DNA of 64,000 nucleotides from Chloroherpeton thalassium ATCC 35110 (lineage in GTDB: Bacteria; Bacteroidota; Chlorobiia; Chlorobiales; Chloroherpetonaceae). The stretch spans positions 1,222,001 to 1,286,000 of the forward strand of contig NC_011026.1 in assembly GCF_000020525.1 (NCBI RefSeq), given 5' to 3'. The notes below the pieces were generated by a model. That model was not told the DNA's origin, searched no databases, and saw only the letters and a list, made by a program, of their open reading frames with translations. Position numbers and translations under genes: made by a program. Shown in pieces: positions 56,646 through 64,000 of the stretch (positions within the stretch are counted from its first letter, which is position 1; each line of letters begins with the position of its first letter).

Positions 56646-57811
56646 TGGGACATCAAAAAAAACTTCTCTGGATTATTATTGCGGTATTTCTTTTTGGCGG
56701 CTTTTTTAGTGGTTGTGGCACTCCAAGAGAAAAGTCAATTCAGCTAATGAGTTCAGCCGGTCAGTTAATTGGTCAAGCGCAGGAATTGCAGCGCAAAATC
56801 GATATGGGCGAAGGCAATGCCGCGCAACTTCAAGGCCAAATTGACCAGTTAAAAATCGAAGCGATTAAGCAGTCTAAGGAAGCCATTGAAACGGACACCT
56901 CAAACGTAGATGCTTATTACAATTTCGGCATCATTCTCCAAAGCATTCAGCAGTTTAATAAAGCCATTGAGCAATATAAAATTGGATTAAGCAAAATTCC
57001 TCAGCCGCCGTATCATGCTACATTTGATAAAGAAATGGCTGATTCGCTGCAAAACCTTTACAACAACTTCAACGTTGGATTGGTTGTTTGCAATAAAAAC
57101 ATGAAAAACTACACTGAATCAATTGCTTATGCAAACAACGTGAAACAGTATTTCCCTTCACGCTATGCAGAAGCCTTGTTTAACTATGGCTTCTTTTTGC
57201 AAGCAACCATGAGCAAGAGCAACGATCCGGTTAAGCAAGTTGACTCTGCCATTACGGTGTTCCAACACTCCATCCGCTGGTATGGCGAAGCGGCAGCAAG
57301 AGGCAGCGCCGACCCAACGCAAATTTATCAAACCGCATATTATACAGAGCAAGCTTACCGCGCTAAAGCTAAAGCGGCCAACACCAAGCCTGATTATGAT
57401 GGAATTGTTGATGCTTACCAGCAAGCTGCTAAAGCCGACCCGCGCAATCCAGAAATTTATGTTCGCCTTGCCGCTACTTACGACGAAGCCGGCCAGTCCA
57501 ACAAAGCATTGGACGTGTATAAGACGGCTGTTGAAAAGAATCCAGAAAACAGAACCGTTGTTAATAACTATGCCATGCTTTTAGCGGAAAAAGGCAAAAC
57601 CAAAGATGCGATCACTCAACTTAGCTCGCTGGTTGAAAAAAATCCTTCCTACGCAATGGCTTATTTCAACATGGCTTCCGTGTTGCAGAAAACAGGCAAA
57701 AGCCTTCGCAGCGCAGAGGTTAAAAAATATTTGATGAAATACGTTGAGCTGGCCAAAAACGATCCGGCACAAGCGCAAAACGTGAAAGAAGTTGAGCAGC
57801 TAATCAAGTAG
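56645..57811 (+). CDS. TPR-repeat lipoprotein
   Basis: A 388-residue lipoprotein: N-terminal signal with lipobox ending FFSGC (Cys23 acylated), then tetratricopeptide repeats from about residue 70, for example YNFGIILQSIQQFNKAIEQYKI, RLAATYDEAGQSNKALDVYKT and YFNMASVLQKTGKSL. TPRs bind partner proteins, so it may act as an envelope scaffold. It is third in scpB-rluB-TPR. Confidence 0.82.
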   Translation: MGHQKKLLWIIIAVFLFGGFFSGCGTPREKSIQLMSSAGQLIGQAQELQRKIDMGEGNAAQLQGQIDQLKIEAIKQSKEAIETDTSNVDAYYNFGIILQSIQQFNKAIEQYKIGLSKIPQPPYHATFDKEMADSLQNLYNNFNVGLVVCNKNMKNYTESIAYANNVKQYFPSRYAEALFNYGFFLQATMSKSNDPVKQVDSAITVFQHSIRWYGEAAARGSADPTQIYQTAYYTEQAYRAKAKAANTKPDYDGIVDAYQQAAKADPRNPEIYVRLAATYDEAGQSNKALDVYKTAVEKNPENRTVVNNYAMLLAEKGKTKDAITQLSSLVEKNPSYAMAYFNMASVLQKTGKSLRSAEVKKYLMKYVELAKNDPAQAQNVKEVEQLIK

Positions 57812-57845
57812 AAGCCGCTCGCTGAAATGTCCATTTGATATCATG

Positions 57846-57884
57846 AAAAGCCTGAATCTTTTGAGTTGAGATTCAGGCTTTTTT
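57846..57884 (+). terminator. Intrinsic terminator after TPR lipoprotein gene
   Basis: AAAAGCCTGAATC pairs with GATTCAGGCTTTT, with more T following. Ends the scpB-rluB-TPR transcript. Confidence 0.92.
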
Positions 57885-57979
57885 ATTTTCACTGTCAGGA
57901 AACTTACTTTAGAAAGGTGTCTTGCCAATGCTGCATTGCACCGCAACTTTCATAAAGCTAAACTTTCCCGCATTTCAAC

Positions 57980-59545
57980 ATGAGCAATTTTCTGCAAAAA
58001 AACTGGCGAGCTTTTTTTCTCCTGAGTTTTTCTTTCTGCTTCATAAGTATTCCTACTGCACAAGGCTTTGCGCCACACGGCCAAAGCAAACAGATTATCG
58101 GGGTGCGCCAGCTTCAACGGGAATTGCGCCACGCTTTTTTGACGCGCTCGCCTGGCAATTTCTTTTGGGGCGTCAGGATCGAATCGCTTGAAAAAAATCA
58201 AATGATTTACAGCTTAAACGATCACAAGAATTTTATCCCAGCCTCGAATCAGAAGATTTTAACCGTTGCAGCGGCGTTCAATTTTCTCGACACAAATTTT
58301 CGGTATAGCACAGAAGTCTATTTAAGCGGTAACGGTAATTCTAACGGAAACACTCAGGGAATTTTTGATGGAGACGTAATTGTCAAAAGCAATGGAAATC
58401 CGTGCATTGCAAGCCATTGGTTAGAGGCGCGTCCAACTATTTTTTTTCAATGGTTGGCCGATAGCTTAAAGCGCATGGGCTATGCGGTGATAAAAGGCGA
58501 CTTTATCGGCGATGATAGCGCGTTCTTGATTTCTGATATGGGGCGCGATTTTCGCGGCGGTGATGGCGATTATCCGGGAAGTTGGGAATGGGGCGACATG
58601 CTGTTTGCCATGGCTTCGCCAGCTTCCGCCATTTCGTTCAACGAAAATATGGTTCGTGTGACAGCTTATCCGGGCGCTAAAGTTGGGGACAAGCCGATTG
58701 TGGAAACGACAGTTGAGAGCGCTTTTTTGCCCATTACAAATCAAGCCGTCACGGGCGAAGCAAATAGCCAGAAAACCATTCGAATTACGCGTGAACTTGG
58801 CACGAACCATGTGCTCATTGTTGGCAATATTCCAATTGGGCGGTGGCGAGAGTCCGAGCCGATTGCTGTCGAGCAGCCGACTCTGTTTTTTCTAACGGTG
58901 ATGCGCGAAACTTTTGAAAAAAAAGGAATTCTCCATGCCGGTTTGTTGCGCCGAGCAGAAGGGGTTTGGCCTGGGAGCGGCGATTCGCTGCGCTTGCTGT
59001 ATCGATATGAGTCGCCGCGATTGATTCGTATTTTGGAATATATCAACAAGGAAAGCAACAATTTCGCAGCCGGGCAAGTGCTCCGAACGCTTGGTAAATC
59101 AGTGGTAAATGAGGCTTCGCATGAAGCTGGTTTGCAAGCGATTGAAATCTATCTCGAATCGTTAGGTATTACGGAAGTTTCCTATCGATTGAAAGATGGC
59201 AGCGGGCTTTCCCGACAAAATCTCATTTCGCCAGAGGCGCTCGTCAAAGTTCTGAAACATGTCTACCAATCAAAATATTTTGGTGCATTTTTGAATACGC
59301 TTTCCGTGGCTGGCGTGGATGGCACGCTGTCGCGGCGGCTGGTTGGCACAAATGCGGAAACTCGAGTTTTTGGGAAAACCGGATTTTTAAGTTCTGTGCG
59401 GACTTTCATTGGTTATGTTCAAGCCGCCGATGGCGAATGGTTGGGCGTCTCGCTCATGAGCATGAACTACACCCAACCTACGCGTCAAATAGAATCTTTG
59501 CAGGATGAAGTCTTAAGGCTTTTAGCCAATTGGCGGCGGAAATAA
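57980..59545 (+). CDS. dacB: D-Ala-D-Ala carboxypeptidase/endopeptidase (PBP4 type, S13)
   Basis: A 521-residue periplasmic low-molecular-weight penicillin-binding protein that trims peptidoglycan peptides. Signal peptide about residues 1-28. SxxK is SNQK at 89-92 in NFIPASNQKILTVAAAF, SxN is SNN in KESNNFAAGQVL, and the third motif is KTG in VFGKTGFLSSVRTFIGY. The inserted domain between the first two motifs is as in S13 enzymes. Confidence 0.9.
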   Translation: MSNFLQKNWRAFFLLSFSFCFISIPTAQGFAPHGQSKQIIGVRQLQRELRHAFLTRSPGNFFWGVRIESLEKNQMIYSLNDHKNFIPASNQKILTVAAAFNFLDTNFRYSTEVYLSGNGNSNGNTQGIFDGDVIVKSNGNPCIASHWLEARPTIFFQWLADSLKRMGYAVIKGDFIGDDSAFLISDMGRDFRGGDGDYPGSWEWGDMLFAMASPASAISFNENMVRVTAYPGAKVGDKPIVETTVESAFLPITNQAVTGEANSQKTIRITRELGTNHVLIVGNIPIGRWRESEPIAVEQPTLFFLTVMRETFEKKGILHAGLLRRAEGVWPGSGDSLRLLYRYESPRLIRILEYINKESNNFAAGQVLRTLGKSVVNEASHEAGLQAIEIYLESLGITEVSYRLKDGSGLSRQNLISPEALVKVLKHVYQSKYFGAFLNTLSVAGVDGTLSRRLVGTNAETRVFGKTGFLSSVRTFIGYVQAADGEWLGVSLMSMNYTQPTRQIESLQDEVLRLLANWRRK

Positions 59546-59570
59546 ATCGGAGCGCAGCGCCACTTCAATT

Positions 59571-60251
59571 TTACTTTTTCACCAAAATAAACCGGAATTT
59601 CTCGCGGCCTTGAGCATCCCAATACTTGTGGTAATAGGATTTTTCGTCCGGCTCAAGCGCCATGCACTTTGCTTCGTCCGAAATGAGTTCGTAGCGTGTG
59701 TCGTTTTGGCCGAGCTCGCGCATAATCGGAAAATATTCCGCCGAGTCGGAAATCACGCTAATCATTCCGCCAACTTGCAAGGCGCGGTGCATTTCGGAAA
59801 GAAAGTCTTCGGAAAAAATCAGATACTTGCTATCCTTGGCGCGCACGACCGGAACGGGAAAATGAAAGAAAATCTTTTGAACCGAAGCATCCGGTAGCAG
59901 TGGATAAAGCAAGCGAAAATCCGTTTTAATGAATCGGACGTTTTCTATCTGTTCTCGAACTGAATACTTGATCGCGCGATAGAGCGGTTTCATCGAAACT
60001 TCCACCCCGATGAAGTTTACTTGCGGATTTTTTTGCGCGAGCGAGCAAACCAAATCGCCAGTAGCGCAGCCGATGTCGATTTCAAGCGGATTTTCATTTT
60101 GGAAAAACGATGGCGAGCTGACTTGTAGAAATGTGTCTGGATGATGATAAAGCTCCTTCGTGTTCCAATGATGCAAATACTTCGCCAAAATTTCCGGTTC
60201 TGGCGGCTTCACTTTGAGCCGTGAAGGATGCCTGCCGCGCCCTTTTCCCAT
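59571..60251 (-). CDS. trmB: tRNA (guanine-N7)-methyltransferase TrmB, divergent
   Basis: Makes m7G46 in tRNA with S-adenosylmethionine. The 226-residue protein has the SAM-binding EIDIGCATGDLVCSLAQ and GVEVSMKPLYRAIKY, and a core order matching TrmB. The family motif FPDPWxKxRHxKRR is changed to FPVPVVRAKDSK: the Asp is Val and the basic patch is largely gone. It may use another set of contacts or another substrate, so the name is by fold, not by activity. Confidence 0.72.
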   Translation of the reverse strand: MGKGRGRHPSRLKVKPPEPEILAKYLHHWNTKELYHHPDTFLQVSSPSFFQNENPLEIDIGCATGDLVCSLAQKNPQVNFIGVEVSMKPLYRAIKYSVREQIENVRFIKTDFRLLYPLLPDASVQKIFFHFPVPVVRAKDSKYLIFSEDFLSEMHRALQVGGMISVISDSAEYFPIMRELGQNDTRYELISDEAKCMALEPDEKSYYHKYWDAQGREKFRFILVKK

Positions 60252-60529
60252 GAGTAAAACGATCGTTTGAGTTAAGTATAAATAGCGGGCAAAAATATTT
60301 TTTTTCGGAAAATGAGCAAGTTTTCTATCTGATTTTTAACTGAAAATTTTGAATAAAGCTCGCAAAACAAGGCAGATGAAGCAAGGAAACACAAATTATC
60401 TTCAACTGAAACCCGAAAATTACTTATATTTTTCGAATACATTTTCGTAAGGTTTTAACGCAAAATCTTGATGCAACTTGCAATAGGATTTTAAAATTCT
60501 TTTCTAATAGAAGAAAGGCTTAGAGGCAC
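60252..60529. other. Spacer upstream of pnp
   Basis: About 280 bases, AT-rich, between divergent trmB and pnp. It should contain both promoters. rpsO, often upstream of pnp, is absent. No other structure is evident. Confidence 0.35.
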
Positions 60530-62719
60530 ATGGTCTTTACAAAAGAAATTGATTTAGGACAAGGAAAAGTCCTAAAAATTGAGACGGGTAAAATGGCAAA
60601 GCAGGCCGATGGCTCGGCAGTGGTTTCGCTTGAGGAAACAATGGTGCTTGCCACAGTCGTTTCAAAAAAAGATGCCCCACCAGCAAATCAAAATTTTTTT
60701 CCATTACAAGTAGAATATCGTGAGAAATACTCGGCAGCAGGGAAGTTTCCAGGCGGATTTATCAAGCGTGAAGGTCGGCCTTCGGATAAAGAAATCCTGT
60801 CTGCTCGCCTGATTGACCGCGCACTTCGACCGCTTTTTCCTGATGGATATTATCAAGAAACCCAAATTATCGTTACGGTGATTTCATCTGATCAGTTAAA
60901 CGACGCAGATGTATTGGGTGGCATTGCTGCTTCTTGCGCGTTGATGGCTTCGGATATTCCGTTTGAAAATCCGATGTCGGAAGTTCGGGTCGGTCGCATC
61001 AACGGCGATTTTTTGATTTTCCCGCACGTCCAAGAGCTTGAAGAAAGCGACATGGACATTTGTATTGGTGGCACAGCCGATACAATCTGCATGCTGGAAG
61101 GCGAAATGAGCGAAATTTCGGAAGCCGAAATGATCGGCGCGATCAAGTTTGGGCACGATGTGATTCGTAAAATTTGTGAGGCACAGCGCGAATTGCGCGA
61201 GGTTGTCGGTAAACCGAAACGGGTGTTTGAGCCAACAATAATTCCTGACGACATGAAAGCCGCGATTCGAGAGGTTGCGGAAGCTCGGCTCAAAGAGCTT
61301 GCCTATCAGCCTCTTAAGAAAGAAGAGCGTGCTGATAAAACAGCGGAAGTTTATGCCGACGCATCGGCGGCAGTTCTTAGAAAATATAAAGCGGAAATCA
61401 CCGACGAGATTCTGGCTGAAAACCCTGAAAAGGCAATTTACTTAAACGAAAAAGCCATCAACGACTACATTCACGACATTGAAAAGCATGTTATGCGTGA
61501 AATGATTTTAGCCGATGCCAAACGGTTGGATGGCCGCCGTCTGGATGAAATTCGTCCGATTAGCATTGAGCTCGGCTTAATTCCGCGTGCGCATGGATCG
61601 GCGCTTTTCACGCGCGGCGAAACACAGGCGCTTGTAACGCTGACGCTTGGCACTAAAAAAGACGCGCAGCTTACCGACACGCTTTTTGACGATGCCGATA
61701 AGCGTTTCATGTTGCATTATAATTTCCCGCCGTTTTCGGTTGGTGAAGTCGGTCGCATGGGCAGCGTAAGCCGTCGTGAAATTGGGCATGGTAATTTAGC
61801 TGAGCGCGCCATTAAAAAAGTTGTTCCAGCAGAGAACGCATTTCCATACACGATGCGTGTGGTTTCCGACATTTTGGAATCGAACGGATCGTCATCGATG
61901 GCGTCGGTTTGTGGCGGCACATTGGCTGCAATGGACGGCGGCGTGCCAATTAAAAGCCCTGTGGCCGGGATTGCAATGGGATTAATTAAGGAAGGCGAGC
62001 GCTACGCGGTGCTTTCCGATATTTTGGGCAACGAAGATCATCTTGGCGACATGGACTTTAAGGTTGCCGGAACAATTGATGGCATCACCGCTTGCCAGAT
62101 GGACATTAAAATCGACGGTCTGGATTATGCGATTGTAGAGAAAGCGCTTGAACAAGCTCGCCAGGGAAGAATGCACATTTTGAAAATCATGGACGAGGCG
62201 ATTACCTCACCGCGTCAAGAGCTTGCTAAATATGCCCCGCGCCTAACGACTATTCAAATTCCTGTGGATGCAATCGGTGCTGTGATTGGAAAGGGAGGCG
62301 AAACAATTCGTGCTCTCACATCTGAAACCAATACTGAAATAGATATCGCTGATGATGGAACGGTTACCATTGCATCGGTTTCGTCAGAGGGCAGTGCGGC
62401 AGCTGTGGATGCCATCAAATTGCTGGTGTCTGACCCGGAAGTTGGAATGGTGTATAATGGAAAAGTCAAGGAGGTTCGCGATGATCTTGGTGCCATTGTT
62501 GAGATTCTTCCTGGCGTAACCGGGTTGTTGCATATTTCGGAGCTTTCGCACCAGCGTGGCACAAAGCCGAGCGACATTTTGAAAGTGGGTCAAAAAACAA
62601 AGGTCAAGCTAATTCGGATGGCCAAAGATCCGAAAGATCCGCGTCGAACCCGCTATTCACTTTCTATGAAAGTTTTGGTAGAACCTCCTGCTGAAGATGG
62701 CCAAAAAGAGAATGAATAA
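60530..62719 (+). CDS. pnp: Polynucleotide phosphorylase
   Basis: 3'-5' phosphorolytic exoribonuclease of the degradosome. The 729-residue protein has two RNase PH cores ([22 protein letters not shown], and later [14 protein letters not shown], with [20 protein letters not shown]), then a KH domain ([25 protein letters not shown]) and an S1 domain near the end ([20 protein letters not shown]). Full-length and standard. Followed by a terminator. Confidence 0.97.
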
Positions 62720-62762
62720 AGCGAAAAGTAATTTCGATTTTTGTCGAACTTTCTAATCAATT

Positions 62763-62806
62763 AAAGGACTTTTGAAGCGTGTAAAAAACTTACAAAAGTC
62801 CTTTTT
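62763..62806 (+). terminator. Intrinsic terminator after pnp
   Basis: AAAGGACTTTTG pairs with CAAAAGTCCTTT and a T run follows. Confidence 0.9.
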
Positions 62807-62965
62807 CATTATATCAGATTTTTTCTGCGTATTCGGTTGGCTCAAGCTGCAATGCCGCCTCTCCTTTTCAGATGCTGCGCTACGGAAAAGTGTAAATCCC
62901 TTTGAAATGCAAGGCTTTTGTTATAATATACCTGAATAACATTGTTGGTTAAAAGTTGTTTGAGT

Positions 62966-64000
62966 ATGAAAGGTACGGAACAAATTCATGAAAATGGGAC
63001 TGATGCGAAAGTAGAAGAGCTGGTATTTCATGGACATGGTGCCTCAAAAGGAATTGCGATAGGCAACGCATTTGTTTTTAGACGAGAAAAAATCACACCT
63101 GAAAGTAGAACCCTCCCGAAATCGCAGGTTGAGCATGAACTTTCTCGTTTGCAAACCGCTCTTGAGCGGTCAGAAAAAGAATTGCGCAAAATTGAGGCCG
63201 TTACGGTAAGGAAATTGGGCGAGATCTTTTCAGATATTTTTTCTGCGCAAATCATGATGCTTCACGATGAGGTGCTGATTAGCCGAATTCGTGGACGAAT
63301 TTGCGAGGAATTGCAATATGCCGATGCCATTGTCGACCAAGAAATTTCGATTTACCAAGAAATGATGCTGGCTTCCGACGACATGGCTTTTCGCGAGCGC
63401 GCAACAGATATTGAGGATTTAAAAGAGCGCATCATTCGAAATCTGCATTCAGGTTCTATTACTTCTCGCGTAGATGAAGATTCTATAGTCATTTCGAGCA
63501 TGTTAACGCCTGCCGATGTGGTGCTTTTCAGCCGACAGAATGTGATGGGTTGTGCCACAGATGGCGGGGGTTTAACCTCACACGTTTCTTTGATTTGTCG
63601 TTCGTTGAACATTCCAATGGTTGTTGGCCTTCACAATATTTCCGAAAAAGTGCATACTGGGCAGCCCGTAATTCTCGATGGCATTTCGGGAACGGTGTTT
63701 GTGAATCCAACGCCTGAGCGCCTCGAGGAATATATGCGTCGCAAAGAACGCGTAGAGGAAATGGCTTCTCGCTTAACAGAGTTTGCGGAAAAAGATACAT
63801 ATACGAAGTGCGGAAAGCGTGTTCATATCTATTCGAACATCGATTTTAAAGAAGAGCTATCCGTCATGGAAAAGTACGGGTCCGAAGGAGTTGGGCTGTA
63901 TCGTAGTGAAAGTCTTTTTGTCTCGCGGGGAAAAGCGCCCAGCGAAGAGGAACAGTATAATTACTATAAGGATTTGGCCGCGTGTCTTGCGCCAAAACCA
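62966..64000 (+). CDS. ptsI: PTS enzyme I (PEP-protein phosphotransferase), 5' part
   Basis: First 345 residues; the gene runs off the right edge. Enzyme I autophosphorylates from phosphoenolpyruvate and passes phosphate to HPr. The start ATG at 62966 gives MKGTEQIHENGTDAKVEEL, and GASKGIAIGNAF opens the conserved part. HPr-binding helices follow (EVLISRIRGRICEELQYADAI), and the active-site His206 lies in GGLTSHVSLICRSLNIPMVV. The PEP-binding barrel begins after. Together with hprK this suggests a regulatory PTS; no permease is in the window. Confidence 0.93.
   Translation, partial: MKGTEQIHENGTDAKVEELVFHGHGASKGIAIGNAFVFRREKITPESRTLPKSQVEHELSRLQTALERSEKELRKIEAVTVRKLGEIFSDIFSAQIMMLHDEVLISRIRGRICEELQYADAIVDQEISIYQEMMLASDDMAFRERATDIEDLKERIIRNLHSGSITSRVDEDSIVISSMLTPADVVLFSRQNVMGCATDGGGLTSHVSLICRSLNIPMVVGLHNISEKVHTGQPVILDGISGTVFVNPTPERLEEYMRRKERVEEMASRLTEFAEKDTYTKCGKRVHIYSNIDFKEELSVMEKYGSEGVGLYRSESLFVSRGKAPSEEEQYNYYKDLAACLAPKP

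Overview
The window looks like chromosome of an anaerobic, nitrogen-fixing member of the Chlorobiota/Bacteroidota. Signs are the nifH-nifI1-nifI2-nifD order (one operon with two PII-like genes inside it), a PorV/PorQ-type outer-membrane protein, Gram-negative envelope genes (LptB, RseP, PlsC, SPOR and TPR lipoproteins), a [4Fe-4S]-type Hcp, a bacteriohemerythrin and a B12-dependent ribonucleotide reductase. A Chloroherpeton-like green sulfur bacterium is my best guess. This is inference; no photosynthesis or rRNA gene lies in the window.

Layout. 1-2.6 kb (minus): 5' part of nifD, nifI2, nifI1 and nifH, read from a perfect-looking sigma-54 promoter with repeated CTAC-N6-GTAG palindromes upstream. 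2.9-5.9 kb: an MBL-fold protein, a gamma-carbonic-anhydrase-like protein and lptB. 6.0-9.15 kb: an AT-rich polysaccharide island (capsule-type protein, two tandem GT2 enzymes). 9.3-16.5 kb: rseP-dxr, a repeat-bearing spacer, tRNA-Val(TAC), a YbbR-domain protein, an isolated amidase+holin lysis pair, eno. 17-22.6 kb: one 1817-residue propionyl-CoA synthase. 23-32 kb: Crp/Fnr regulator, trigger factor, PorV-like protein, an orphan DNA methyltransferase with its own HTH, an M48 protease, agmatine deiminase, hcp. 32.5-37.8 kb: two related membrane/winged-helix-like genes (the second frameshifted), a CoA-acylating aldehyde dehydrogenase, a short CcmD-like gene, an RpiB-like gene lacking expected catalytic residues, xseB and a small conserved protein. 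38-44 kb: nrdJ, interrupted by two inteins. 44-51 kb: SPOR protein, CPA2 antiporter, a frameshifted bacteriohemerythrin, a solitary type IIG-like restriction-modification protein. 51-64 kb: DUF454, plsC, HAD dehalogenase, hprK, scpB-rluB-TPR lipoprotein, dacB, trmB, pnp and the 5' part of ptsI.

How the genes relate. Most are housekeeping genes in short transcription units, often closed by clear intrinsic terminators. The accessory content is scattered: nitrogen fixation with NifI control of nitrogenase; anaerobic nitrosative/oxygen stress proteins (Hcp, hemerythrin); one 3-hydroxypropionate-pathway enzyme standing alone; a regulatory PTS (HprK and EI, with no sugar permease in view); and selfish or defence-type DNA (two inteins, two methyltransferase genes, repeat elements, an orphan lysis cassette). 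The points most worth a second look are the repeated palindromes upstream of nif, the two inteins in nrdJ (one just before the presumed radical cysteine), the lone propionyl-CoA synthase, the orphan holin-amidase pair, the aldehyde dehydrogenase and RpiB-like neighbours, and two genes with a single-base frameshift near the 3' end.
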